Shown: positions 51,453-60,251 of the stretch, piece after piece
How the letters are laid out: each line of letters begins with the position of its first letter
How positions within the stretch are numbered: position 1 is the stretch's first letter
Source: Kribbella steppae
GTDB lineage: Bacteria; Actinomycetota; Actinomycetes; Propionibacteriales; Kribbellaceae
Direction of reading: 5' to 3'
DNA: 64,000 bases
NCBI RefSeq assembly: GCF_004342025.1
Contig: NZ_SLWN01000001.1
Location: 293,972 to 357,971 of the forward strand
Program-made: the position numbers and the translations under genes
The notes under the pieces: generated by a model
Databases searched by the model: none
Told to the model about the DNA's origin: nothing
The model's input: only the letters and a program-made list of their open reading frames with translations

Positions 51453-53006
51453 TCAGTCGGATTTCGGTCGGATGGAGAACATCACGGCCAGGACGAAGGC
51501 CGGGATCGCCAGCACCCAGGTGGAGCTGAGGCCGAGGAGGACCGGGGCCAGGCAGAGCAGCAGCAGATCGAAGCCGCGGATGGGCTGGGAGAACATGCCG
51601 GGTGGGATGGCGCCCATCGGGGAGGCGACCAGAGGCCCTGAGTACGACGGCGGTCGCGCTGAGGCCTGGCGTACGGCGCCAGCGATGATGCCGGCGGCAA
51701 CGGCGAAGGTGGTCGCGCCGTCGCCCAGGGCAGGGAAGGCGAGCAAGGCCCACAAAAGGGTGAAGCCCGCGGGGACGACCGCCATGATGACCCGGAGTTC
51801 GCGAAGATCCATGCCGAGGGCCCGGACCAGCCCGGTGGACCGGCAGACCGACCTCAGCCCATCCATCAGCGGGCGGATGGCGACGAAGCCGGCGAACCCG
51901 GCCGCGACCGGGACGAGGACCTGGACGCCCGTGCCCGCAACGGCATACGGGACGACCAGCAACGCACACCCGATGATCAGCCGTCGAGGCCACCGCAGGA
52001 TCCGCAGGAACTCCCGGTAGACAACTGCCCCACCGTGGGACCCGCGACCCCGCCGCGACCGGACGCGCCCCTTCAACCGCCAGTGCCGACCGGCGACGAC
52101 GTCGGCCAGCATGCTGATGTCCAGGCTGCTGGCCGCACCCGCCAGCCCGGCCAGGAGCTCTCCCCCGGCGATCACAGTGGTTCGGGTCAGATTGGCGAGG
52201 GTCCGCGCGGTGACGATCACCAACGCCAGGACCACGACCAGACAGACCACGCCCACCACCAGGAACCGCGCGGTCTCAGCTGTCAGCCAGGAATCGACGG
52301 ACCGGACGTCCTCGAAGGTGAGGATCACGTTCGCGGTCTGCTGCACGTCGTTGGAGTCACGCTGGGTCGCGAGCCAGACCGCGGGGATCGCGGCGGCGAC
52401 CAGCAGGACATCGGCGACGCGCAGCGTCCACTTGGCGCGCACCGCGGACTGCTGCGCCCAGACCGTCACACACGCGGCACCGACCAGCAGCGAAGCCGTC
52501 AGCACCGAGGCTTCCCCGATCGACCGCAACTGTGCGCCGAGCAGTGCCCAGGAGATCACCGAGGCCAGCGCGCCGGCCACGGCCACGCTCCCGATCATCC
52601 ACCAGTACGCCGGCCGCAGCAGGGCCGTCCGGTTGACCGGAGTGGCGAGCAACCAGAAGCCTGCTGCTCGCGACGCCGACACGGGTCCGACGCTCAGCAG
52701 CACCCGCAACGTCGTTGCTACCAGCAATGGCACGAGGATCCAGGGCAGGTAGTAGGCCAGATCCAGGCAGGCCCGCGACGTACAGTGCGCCGCGTTCTCG
52801 TTCAGGTGCCGGACGACGTTACCGCCGGTCGCGCCGACCATCGCGAGCGTGAAGATGACCAGGTAGACGTTCTCGAAGACCTGCCAGAACGAGCGGTCCG
52901 CGTGCCTGCGCCGGGTCGTGCGCATCCAGGCCCGCACCGATCGCGACGCCGGGATCGCACCGAAGTCAGCCGGATCGAAGACGACCGGCCCCTCAGCAGA
53001 GGTCAT
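51453..53006 (-). CDS. Large polytopic membrane protein, putative ABC exporter permease
   Basis: A 517-aa protein with about 12 hydrophobic segments, partner of the ATPase encoded upstream. No sequence signature of a defined permease family that I recognise, but the pairing with a lone ATP-binding protein suggests an ABC-2-like exporter in which both membrane halves are in one chain. ATG at 53006 with GGGAGG just upstream. The start overlaps the end of the small open frame carried by the repeat at 53003-53161. Confidence 0.72.
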   Translation of the reverse strand: MTSAEGPVVFDPADFGAIPASRSVRAWMRTTRRRHADRSFWQVFENVYLVIFTLAMVGATGGNVVRHLNENAAHCTSRACLDLAYYLPWILVPLLVATTLRVLLSVGPVSASRAAGFWLLATPVNRTALLRPAYWWMIGSVAVAGALASVISWALLGAQLRSIGEASVLTASLLVGAACVTVWAQQSAVRAKWTLRVADVLLVAAAIPAVWLATQRDSNDVQQTANVILTFEDVRSVDSWLTAETARFLVVGVVCLVVVLALVIVTARTLANLTRTTVIAGGELLAGLAGAASSLDISMLADVVAGRHWRLKGRVRSRRGRGSHGGAVVYREFLRILRWPRRLIIGCALLVVPYAVAGTGVQVLVPVAAGFAGFVAIRPLMDGLRSVCRSTGLVRALGMDLRELRVIMAVVPAGFTLLWALLAFPALGDGATTFAVAAGIIAGAVRQASARPPSYSGPLVASPMGAIPPGMFSQPIRGFDLLLLCLAPVLLGLSSTWVLAIPAFVLAVMFSIRPKSD

Positions 53007-53161
53007 CGGGCCTCCCGGCCTGGACCGAGGAGCCCGGTCATGGGGCCCCCGGCCTGGACCGAGGAGCGCAGGGAGCGAAGCGACCGGAGTGACGAGGGAA
53101 GGCCGGGAGCTAGGCCCCATGACCACGCCGGCGCCGAAGGCCCGGCCAAAAGCACCGTCAT
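53003..53161 (-). repeat. Intergenic repeat copy 1, with 52-codon micro-ORF
   Basis: A repeat shared with 60248-60373. This copy is 155 bp from ATG to ATG and contains a 35-bp internal duplication. On the minus strand it encodes a 52-aa frame starting MTVLLAGPSAPAWSWGLA. The ATG overlaps the ATPase stop (ATGA) and the TGA overlaps the next gene's ATG (ATGA). Inverted GGGGCC/GGCCGGGAG arms allow a long hairpin. Whether the peptide is made is unknown. Confidence 0.75.
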
Positions 53162-53799
53162 GGGAGCGGTGTCAGGGTGACGACGGAGTCGGCGACGGCT
53201 TCGACCAGGGCCGGGTCGTGGCTGGCGAAGAGGATCGCCGTACCGGACTGCTTCTCCGCGATCAGGCGATCCGACAACCACTGCACGCCGTCGGTGTCCA
53301 GCCGCGCCTCGGGCTCGTCCAGCACCATCAGCGTGCGCGGGCGGACCAGCGCCGTCGCCAACGCGAGGCGACGGCGCTGACCCGAGGACAGCGATCCCGG
53401 CAGCTGATCGGCGGCCGGCAGCAGCCCGATGTCGTCGAGGAGGGTGTCGACCAGGTCCTCCGGCTCCGGGTTGCCGTGGGCGCGGGCGAGCAGGTCCAGG
53501 TGCTCGGCCGCGGTCAGGTCCGGGAAGAAGTCGAGGTCGTCGAGCAGCGTGGCGACGTCGCGTCGTACCGTCTCGGCGCGCTCGTCGATCGGCTGGCCGT
53601 CGAGCAGGATCTTGCCCGCTGCCGGTTCGGCCGAGCCGACGATGCATTTCAGCACGGTCGTCTTGCCGGCGCCGTTCGGCCCGACCAGGGCGATCGCCTG
53701 ACCAGCGGCCAGGGTGAACGTCAGACCCTCGATGACCGGGCGGTCGCCGTACTTGTGCTGCAACTCCTTCACGCTCAACCGAGCCGCGGCCTTGCTCAC
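53158..53799 (-). CDS. ABC transporter ATP-binding protein
   Basis: A 213-aa ATPase: Walker A GPNGAGKTT, signature LSSGQRRRLALA, Walker B LMVLDEPEARLD, switch His in ASHDP. Short, single domain, like CcmA-type exporter ATPases. GTG start at 53799 overlaps the methyltransferase stop (GTGA). Its stop overlaps the ATG of the repeat-borne micro-ORF. Confidence 0.9.
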   Translation of the reverse strand: MSKAAARLSVKELQHKYGDRPVIEGLTFTLAAGQAIALVGPNGAGKTTVLKCIVGSAEPAAGKILLDGQPIDERAETVRRDVATLLDDLDFFPDLTAAEHLDLLARAHGNPEPEDLVDTLLDDIGLLPAADQLPGSLSSGQRRRLALATALVRPRTLMVLDEPEARLDTDGVQWLSDRLIAEKQSGTAILFASHDPALVEAVADSVVTLTPLP

Positions 53800-54437
53800 T
53801 TCTTGCGGACCAGGGTGAGCCCGTCGCCGATGCCGAGGATGACCACGTCGACCCGGTCGTCCTTGGCGATGTGCGCGTTGAACTCCTTGCGGTCGACGGG
53901 GTCGTGTGAGTGCTGGCCGACGACCCGGCCGGCGGCCAGCGTGTTGTCGAACAGCATCAGCCCGTTCGGCCGGATCAGCGGCACCAGGCGCTCGAAGTAG
54001 TCGATGTACCCCGGCTTGTCCGCGTCCACGAAGGCCAGGTCGAACGACCCGTCCAGCTCGGCCGCGAGTGCGTGCCCGTCGCCGATCCGTACCTCGATCC
54101 GCTCGGCGACACCGGCCCGCTCCCAGTACTTGCGGCCGATCGAGGTCCACTCCTCGCTCGCGTCCAGGCAGATCAGCTGCCCGTCGTCCGGCAGCCCGCG
54201 CGAGATCGCCAGCGCGGAGAACCCGGTGAAGGTGCCGATCTCGACCGCCCGGCGGGCCGAGATCAGCCGGGTCAGCGTGGTCAGCAGTGCCGCCTGGTCG
54301 GCGGTGGTGAGCATCACGGACACCTCGCCGAGCTGCCCGGTCTCGGCCACCAGGTCGGCTGCGATCTCGTCCAGCGGCATCCCGTGCGCGACCATGTAGT
54401 CGTGTAATTCGTCGGTCACCAGCACCTGATTACCCAT
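53796..54437 (-). CDS. O-methyltransferase (class I, CCoAOMT-like)
   Basis: A 213-aa SAM-dependent methyltransferase: AVEIGTFTGFSALAISRGLPDDGQLICLD (SAM loop), FDLAFVDADKPGYIDYFERLVP (metal-binding Asp), LMLFDNTLAAGRV. The family methylates catechol-like hydroxyls with a divalent metal. First gene of a methyltransferase - ATPase - membrane-protein operon, divergent from adenosine kinase by 92 bp. Orthologues of this short type are common in actinobacteria. Confidence 0.9.
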   Translation of the reverse strand: MGNQVLVTDELHDYMVAHGMPLDEIAADLVAETGQLGEVSVMLTTADQAALLTTLTRLISARRAVEIGTFTGFSALAISRGLPDDGQLICLDASEEWTSIGRKYWERAGVAERIEVRIGDGHALAAELDGSFDLAFVDADKPGYIDYFERLVPLIRPNGLMLFDNTLAAGRVVGQHSHDPVDRKEFNAHIAKDDRVDVVILGIGDGLTLVRKK

Positions 54438-54529
54438 CGAATCCTGCCTTCGGTGTATTAGATCGGTCGCCTGTAGTCTCTATGGGTTGCCCAAACGCCG
54501 CGCACCCACCCCACTGAGGAGCACCCCGC

Positions 54530-55510
54530 ATGCGCATCGCCGTCGCCGGTTCGATCGCGACCGACATCCTGATGACGTTCCCGGGCAGGTTCAAGGACCA
54601 GTTCCTCGAGGAACAGATGCACAAGGTCTCCCTGTCCTTCCTGGTCGACGAGCTGGTCGTCCACCGCGGTGGCGTCGGCGCGAACATCTGCTACGGAATG
54701 GCCCAGCTCGGCCAGCCGTCGCTGCTGGTCGGCTCGGTCGGCGCCGACTTCGCCGAGTACGGCGCCGCCCTCACCGAAGCCGGCGTGGACGTGTCCCATG
54801 TGCGCGTGTGCGAGAACGTCCACACGGCCCGGTTCACCTGTACGACGGACCTGGACGCGAACCAGATCGCCTCGTTCTACACCGGTGCGATGGCCGAGGC
54901 GCGGGAGCTCGACCTCGGGGCGATCCATGCCGCGACCGGCGGGATCGACCTGGTCCTGATCGGCGCGGACGACCCGGAGGGCATGCTCAAGCACACCGAG
55001 CTGGCCAAGGCGAACGGGATCGCGGTGGCCGCGGACCCGTCGCAGCAGCTGGCCCGGATGGAGTGCGACGACATCAAGCGGCTCATCGACGGGGCGCAGT
55101 ACCTGTTCAGCAACGAGTACGAAGCCGGCCTGATGGTGCAGAAGACCGGCTGGAGCCACGAGGAGATCCTGGCGCGCGTCGGCGTACGCGTCAGCACCCA
55201 CGGCGGCGACGGTGTCGTGATCGAGAACGCCGGCGGCATCCTGGCCAAGGTCCCGGCCGTCCCGGCTCCGGGCCTGGTCGACCCCACCGGCGGCGGTGAC
55301 GCCTTCCGGGCCGGCTACCTCACCGGCCGCGCGGCGGGCCTCGACCACGAAGCCGCCGCCCAGATCGGCTGCACCCTGGCCACCACAGTCCTCGAAACCG
55401 TCGGCACCCAGGAGTACACCCTCGACCGCCCCACCTTCCTGAAGCGCCTCGCCGCCGCCTACGGCTCCCCCGCCGCCACCACCGCCGCCGAAGCCCTCCA
55501 CCTCAACTGA
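54530..55510 (+). CDS. adoK: Adenosine kinase (PfkB family)
   Basis: A 326-aa sugar-kinase-fold enzyme phosphorylating adenosine to AMP. The N-terminus (MRIAVAGSIATDILMTFPGR, then HKVSLSFLVDELVVHRGGV) closely follows the mycobacterial adenosine kinase pattern, and length agrees. PTGGGDAFRAGYLTG contains the catalytic Asp257. A ribosome site (GAGGAG) lies upstream of the ATG. The symbol follows Mycobacterium use. Confidence 0.9.
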   Translation: MRIAVAGSIATDILMTFPGRFKDQFLEEQMHKVSLSFLVDELVVHRGGVGANICYGMAQLGQPSLLVGSVGADFAEYGAALTEAGVDVSHVRVCENVHTARFTCTTDLDANQIASFYTGAMAEARELDLGAIHAATGGIDLVLIGADDPEGMLKHTELAKANGIAVAADPSQQLARMECDDIKRLIDGAQYLFSNEYEAGLMVQKTGWSHEEILARVGVRVSTHGGDGVVIENAGGILAKVPAVPAPGLVDPTGGGDAFRAGYLTGRAAGLDHEAAAQIGCTLATTVLETVGTQEYTLDRPTFLKRLAAAYGSPAATTAAEALHLN

Positions 55511-55511
55511 G

Positions 55512-55605
55512 CCCCGACCGCCGGGGCTTGAACACCTTCTGGTGGGCTGGCACAGGAAATAACCTGTCCGAGCCAGCCATTTCCTGTTCAAGCCTCGGCG
55601 ACTGT
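55512..55605. terminator. Nested inverted repeats between convergent genes
   Basis: GCCCCG/CGGGGC (55511-55527) forms the first hairpin. GGCTTGAACA (about 55525-55534) pairs with TGTTCAAGCC (about 55585-55594), and ACAGGAAAT (55552-55560) pairs with ATTTCCTGT (55579-55587). Alternative structures exclude one another. Probably a bidirectional terminator for adoK and the GntR gene. Confidence 0.55.
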
Positions 55606-55607
55606 CT

Positions 55608-56294
55608 CTAGCCTTCGGGGTTGCTGGCCCACAGACCGCGGACATGGCCGATGTGCCGGCGCATCGACTGCTCGGCTCCCTCGGCGTCGCGGGCCTCGAC
55701 CAGGTCCATCAGCTCGTGGTGCTCGGCGGCGGACTGCACCAACCGGCCGCTCTCGACCAGCGGGGTGAGGCCGAGCAGGCGCGTCTGGGAGCGGAGGTCG
55801 GAGACGACGTCGACCAGCTTCTGGTTACCGGAGTACGCCAGCAGGGTCACGTGGAAGACCCGGTCCGCCTCGATGTAGGCGATCAGGTCCCCCGCCTCAG
55901 CCGCCACCACGATCTCCTCGGCCAGCGCCCGCAACCGGGGGAAGTCCTCCGCCGGAACCACCGGTACGACGTCCCGGATCGTCGGCGGCTCGATCAGCTG
56001 TCGCAGCGACGCCAGGTTGTCCAGGTCGTCGTCGGACATCTCCGTGACCCGGAAGCCCTTGTTCCGCAGCGAGATCACCAGGCCCTCGCGGACCAGGTCC
56101 AGCATCGCCTCGCGCACCGGCGTCGCGGACACCCCGAACCGCGCGCCGAGCATCGGCGCCGAGTACACCTCCCCCGGCACCAGCTCGCCGGAGATCACCG
56201 CAGCGCGCAGCGCGTTGGCCACGCTGTCGCGCAGGTTCTCCCGCTGTTTCAGCCGCCGCACACTCGGCAACGGCCCGATCGAATCGGCCGACAT
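55608..56294 (-). CDS. GntR-family transcriptional regulator (FadR subfamily)
   Basis: A 228-aa regulator with a winged helix (YSAPMLGARFGVSATPVREAMLDLVREGLV) and an FCD domain (FHVTLLAYSGN, AAEHHELMDLVEARD). GGAGGTGATCGG before the ATG at 56294 is a strong ribosome site. It lies just downstream of the peptidase/transporter operon on the same strand and may control it. Confidence 0.92.
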   Translation of the reverse strand: MSADSIGPLPSVRRLKQRENLRDSVANALRAAVISGELVPGEVYSAPMLGARFGVSATPVREAMLDLVREGLVISLRNKGFRVTEMSDDDLDNLASLRQLIEPPTIRDVVPVVPAEDFPRLRALAEEIVVAAEAGDLIAYIEADRVFHVTLLAYSGNQKLVDVVSDLRSQTRLLGLTPLVESGRLVQSAAEHHELMDLVEARDAEGAEQSMRRHIGHVRGLWASNPEG

Positions 56295-56354
56295 CCGATC
56301 ACCTCCCCGCATCGTCCGGCCCCATTGTGGGGCACTCATCTGGGATCAGACCGC

Positions 56355-57635
56355 TCAACCCGCCCGTACGCCGCCACCCACCGACCGGACCAGCTCGGTC
56401 AGACGGTTGAACACCCGCTCCGACGAGAGCCCGTCATGCTCGTACTCGTTCGTCACCCAGGCCTGCATGTTCCCCACCCGCGCTGCGGTGTCGAGTTGCA
56501 GCCCGGAGTCGACGTACATGTCGTCGTAGTACACCGCCGCAGCGACCGGTACGTCGTTCGCCGCCAGCCTGTCCAGGTCGTACAACGACGACCACTGCCC
56601 GCGCGCAGCCAACGCCTCGACCGCAGCCTGGAAAGGTCGCAACACCCGGATCTCCGCGAACATCCAGGGGTACATCATCTCGCCGGTGAACTGCAGCGGC
56701 CGCGCGTCCTCCGCGAACTCCGGATGCAGCCCCCGCTCCGCCTCGGCCGCCCAGCTCGTGGCACCGGCGCCGGACCCGTAGATGCTCTCCTGCAATGCCG
56801 CGAACAACGGCCCGCCGCTGTAGGACGACCGGTCCATCACCTGACTCAGGAACGTGTCCGACAGCTCGTCACCGTCGAACGCCTCGTCCACCAACCAGTG
56901 CATCCGCTCGTACCCGGGCTTCATCCCGAAGTCGATCCCGAGCGACTGGAAACGCCGTACCGTCAGCCGATCACCGTCCGGCAGCCGTACGTCGTCCGCC
57001 GCGAGCCGATCCGCGATCGCGCCGATCCGCTTCACGTTGTGCGGATAGCGCCGGTAGAACTCGCGGTTCTTCGCGGCCACCCGGGGATACGTCCGCCGGT
57101 AGACCTCGGCCGCCGACGGATCGATCGAGGCCAGCCCGCCGGTGACGTAGCAAGCCGTCAAACCCGAGGGCGCCTGCGAGAGATAGGTCAGCGTGAGGAA
57201 TCCGCCGTAGCTCTGGCCGAGTGTCGACCACTTGTTGCTGCCGAAGACCGTCGTACGCAGGTGCTCGGCGTCGCGCACGATCGAGTCCGCCCGGAAGCAG
57301 GCCAGGTAGTCGGCGCCCTCCTCGGCGGTGGCGAACGACGCCATCCGCCGCCCGGAGATCGGCGTACTGCGACCTGTGCCCCGTTGGTCGAACAGGATCA
57401 CCCGATAAGTCTTCAGCGCCTGCCCGATCCACCCTGACGGCTCGGTCGGCCGCGGCGACTTGCCGCCCGGCCCGCCCTGCAGGAACAGCAGCAGCGGCAG
57501 GTCCTCGTCCTGCCGGACCGGGTCGACGAGCTCCCGCGCGAAGACCGTGATCGTCTCCGAAGGGTTCGACCAGTCGAGCGGCACCTCGACCGTGTGCTCC
57601 CGGACGTGCATCCCCGGGATCGTGTAGCTGATCAT
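56355..57635 (-). CDS. Prolyl aminopeptidase-like alpha/beta hydrolase (S33 family)
   Basis: A 426-aa serine hydrolase. Oxyanion loop LQGGPGGKSPRP, nucleophile Ser142 in TLGQSYGGF, and a C-terminal His in NEYEHDGL. The family removes N-terminal proline and other residues from short peptides. No signal peptide, so cytoplasmic. The ATG overlaps the stop of the transporter ATPase gene (ATGA, 57632-57635), so it is translated with the importer. That supports peptides as the imported substrate. Confidence 0.9.
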   Translation of the reverse strand: MISYTIPGMHVREHTVEVPLDWSNPSETITVFARELVDPVRQDEDLPLLLFLQGGPGGKSPRPTEPSGWIGQALKTYRVILFDQRGTGRSTPISGRRMASFATAEEGADYLACFRADSIVRDAEHLRTTVFGSNKWSTLGQSYGGFLTLTYLSQAPSGLTACYVTGGLASIDPSAAEVYRRTYPRVAAKNREFYRRYPHNVKRIGAIADRLAADDVRLPDGDRLTVRRFQSLGIDFGMKPGYERMHWLVDEAFDGDELSDTFLSQVMDRSSYSGGPLFAALQESIYGSGAGATSWAAEAERGLHPEFAEDARPLQFTGEMMYPWMFAEIRVLRPFQAAVEALAARGQWSSLYDLDRLAANDVPVAAAVYYDDMYVDSGLQLDTAARVGNMQAWVTNEYEHDGLSSERVFNRLTELVRSVGGGVRAG

Positions 57636-58456
57636 CGAGCCTCCCTAGCCCGACGCCGCCGGTCCCACTCCGGATTGATCCGGGGTACGGCGGCCAGCAA
57701 CGTCTTCGTGTAGTCGTCGCGGGGTTCGCCGAACACCTGGTCGCGTGACCCCAGCTCCACGATTCTGCCCTTGTTCATCACCGCGACCCGCTGCGAGATC
57801 TGCCGTACGACGGCCAGGTCGTGCGCGATGAAGATGTAGCTGAACCCGCTCTCCCGCTGCAGCCGCATCAGCAGCTGAAGCACCTGGGCCTGGATCGACA
57901 CGTCGAGGGCGGACACCGCCTCGTCGCAGATCACCAGCTTCGGGTTCACCGCGAGTGCCCGGGCGATCCCGATCCGCTGCGCCTGACCACCGGAGAACTG
58001 GGCCGGGTACCGCTGGCAGTGGTCCGGGTTCAGCCCGACCCGCTCCATCAGCTCCTGCGCGAACGCGCGCCGGCCGCCCGCAGGCGCGATCCCTTGGTAG
58101 GTCAGCGGCGCGGTGATGATCCGCTCAACCGTGTACCGCGGGTTCAGCGACGAGAACGGATCCTGGAACACCACCTGCACGTCGTTCCGGAACCGGGCCA
58201 GCTCCTTGCCACTCGCCCGCGTCACGTCCTGCCCGTCGAACTCGACCGTCCCGCTGGTCGGCTCCAGCAACCGGGCCGCGATCCGCGCGGTGGTCGACTT
58301 CCCACTGCCCGACTCCCCCACGATCGCCAACGTCTCGCCCAGCTCGACATCGAAGCTGACGTTGTCCACCGCGGTGAACGCCGACTTGCGGGCCGCCAAA
58401 CCTTCGCCCCGACTGACGAACTGCTTGGTCAGCTCACGAACCTTGAGCAACGTCAT
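57632..58456 (-). CDS. Oligopeptide ABC transporter ATP-binding protein (OppF type)
   Basis: A 274-aa ATPase: GESGSGKST Walker A, FSGGQAQRIGIARALAV signature, LVICDEAVSALD Walker B (Pro replaced by Ala after DE), FIAHDLAVV switch. It lacks the long C-terminal Cys extension of the first transporter's DppF. ATGA overlaps join it to both neighbours. Confidence 0.92.
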   Translation of the reverse strand: MTLLKVRELTKQFVSRGEGLAARKSAFTAVDNVSFDVELGETLAIVGESGSGKSTTARIAARLLEPTSGTVEFDGQDVTRASGKELARFRNDVQVVFQDPFSSLNPRYTVERIITAPLTYQGIAPAGGRRAFAQELMERVGLNPDHCQRYPAQFSGGQAQRIGIARALAVNPKLVICDEAVSALDVSIQAQVLQLLMRLQRESGFSYIFIAHDLAVVRQISQRVAVMNKGRIVELGSRDQVFGEPRDDYTKTLLAAVPRINPEWDRRRRAREAR

Positions 58457-59271
58457 ACGGCCCTACTTTCGGCTGGCACCGCGTCATCGATCCTCGGTAC
58501 GGCGTCCAGCAGCGTCCGCGTGTAGTCGTGCTGCGGATTCGAGAACACCTGCTCGGCCGTGCCGTACTCGACCGCGTCGCCTTCGCACATCACCAGCACC
58601 CGCTGGGCGATCGAGCTGATCACGGCCAGGTCGTGGGTGATGAAGATCATCCCGGTGCCGGTGGTCGACTGCAGCTCGGCCAGCAGCTCCAGGATCTGCG
58701 CCTGCACGGTGACGTCGAGTGCGGTCGTCGGCTCGTCCGCGATCAGCAGCGACGGCGAGCAGCACAACGCCATCGCGATCATGATTCGTTGCCGTTGGCC
58801 ACCGGAGAACTGGTGCGGATAATGGTCGATCCGCCGGGCCGGATCGGGAATGCTGACCCGTTCCAGCGCCTCGATCGCCACCCGCCGGGCCGCCCGGCGC
58901 GAACCACCGCGATGCGCCCGGTACATCTCCTCGATCTGCAGCCCCACCGTGTAGTAAGGATTCAGGGACGACAATGGATCCTGGAACACCATCGAGATCA
59001 GGTTGCCGCGCACCGACTGCAGTTCCCGGTCGGACTGCCCGAGCAACTCCGTGCCGTCCAGCCGGATGCTCCCCGTGGTCCGCGCGCCCCGAGGGAGCAA
59101 CCCGAGTACGGCGAGCGCCGTCATCGACTTGCCCGACCCGGACTCGCCCACGATGCCGAGCGTGTCGTCGCGGCCGACCGTGAAGGACACGTTCTTCACC
59201 ACGTCCACCGGACCACCCCCGGTCGGCAACGTGACAGTCAGGTCCTCCACCACGAACAGGTCATCCTTCAT
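58453..59271 (-). CDS. Oligopeptide ABC transporter ATP-binding protein (OppD type)
   Basis: A 272-aa ATPase: GESGSGKSM Walker A, FSGGQRQRIMIAMAL signature, LLIADEPTTALDV Walker B. The start at 59271 overlaps the permease stop (ATGA, 59268-59271). Shorter than usual OppD at the C-terminus (no GCxFxxRC motif). Confidence 0.92.
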   Translation of the reverse strand: MKDDLFVVEDLTVTLPTGGGPVDVVKNVSFTVGRDDTLGIVGESGSGKSMTALAVLGLLPRGARTTGSIRLDGTELLGQSDRELQSVRGNLISMVFQDPLSSLNPYYTVGLQIEEMYRAHRGGSRRAARRVAIEALERVSIPDPARRIDHYPHQFSGGQRQRIMIAMALCCSPSLLIADEPTTALDVTVQAQILELLAELQSTTGTGMIFITHDLAVISSIAQRVLVMCEGDAVEYGTAEQVFSNPQHDYTRTLLDAVPRIDDAVPAESRAV

Positions 59272-60251
59272 GACGTGGTCACCCTCACTCTCGGGTCGAG
59301 GGCGGTGTAGACGAGGTCGACGACGACGTTGCCGATGACAACGAAGAAGGCGGCCAGCAGGGTGACCGCCATGATCACCGGCTGGTCGTTCTTGGCGATC
59401 GAGTCGGCTGCCATCTTGCCGATCCCGTTCAGCCCGAACACGGTCTCGGTGATCAGCGCACCGCCGAGCAGGCCGGCGAAGTCCATCCCGAAGATCGTGG
59501 TGATCGGGGTCAGGGCCGGCCTGAGTGCGTGCCGCCGCATGATCAGCGGCCGGCTCAGGCCCTTGGCCCGGGCGGTCCGGAAGTAGTTCTCGGACAACGT
59601 GTCGATCACGTTGGAACGGGTCAACCGCGCGTACAGACAGGCATAACCGACGGCCAGGACCGTCCACGGCATGATGTACGACTCGAACCACAGCATCGGG
59701 TTGTCCGCGAACGCCGGCGCCGACGGGAACGGCAGCACCTGCAGCTTCACCACCAGCACGAACTGGAGCACGAGCGCCAGCACGTAGTTCGGCACACTCA
59801 CACCGCCGAGCGCGAGCGCCATCGCCGTACGGTCCCACCAGGTGCCCTGTTTGATCGCACTGATCAGACCGCCGATCACGCCGGCCAGCAGCCACAGTAC
59901 GGCGGCGCCGACGGCGACCGTGATGCTGACCGGGAGCCGCGCGGTGATCATCTTCCAGACCGACTCGTTGGTCTGGAAGCTGTAACCCAGACAGGGCGCC
60001 GAGCAATGCACGGACCCGTAGTCGCGGCCGACGAAGATGCCCTGCAGGAACTCCCAGAACTGGGTCAGGATCGGCTGGTTCAGACCCAGCACGTCGCGAA
60101 TCGAGTCGATGCGCTCCGGCGTACAGGTCTTGCCGCAGATCATCACCGCGGGATCCGGGGACAGCTTGAAGAAGATCAGGTAGGTGAACAGACAGACGGC
60201 CAGCAGGATGAACACCACTCCCCCAAGACGACCGAGTACATAGCGGGTCAT
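59268..60251 (-). CDS. Oligopeptide ABC transporter permease (OppB type)
   Basis: A 327-aa permease with six helices and EAA loop (ENYFRTARAKGLSRPLIMRRHALRPAL region). The ATG at 60251 (MTRYVLGRLGG) overlaps the stop of the micro-ORF in the repeat. Without the repeat it would overlap the OppC stop directly. Confidence 0.92.
   Translation of the reverse strand: MTRYVLGRLGGVVFILLAVCLFTYLIFFKLSPDPAVMICGKTCTPERIDSIRDVLGLNQPILTQFWEFLQGIFVGRDYGSVHCSAPCLGYSFQTNESVWKMITARLPVSITVAVGAAVLWLLAGVIGGLISAIKQGTWWDRTAMALALGGVSVPNYVLALVLQFVLVVKLQVLPFPSAPAFADNPMLWFESYIMPWTVLAVGYACLYARLTRSNVIDTLSENYFRTARAKGLSRPLIMRRHALRPALTPITTIFGMDFAGLLGGALITETVFGLNGIGKMAADSIAKNDQPVIMAVTLLAAFFVVIGNVVVDLVYTALDPRVRVTTS

Noticed and set aside
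53003-53161. Repeat considered as a miniature inverted-repeat transposon.
   Set aside because: Internal arms exist, but there are no clear terminal inverted repeats; the shared ATGAC at each end is explained equally by the gene junctions. Reported as a repeat without a mobile-element claim.
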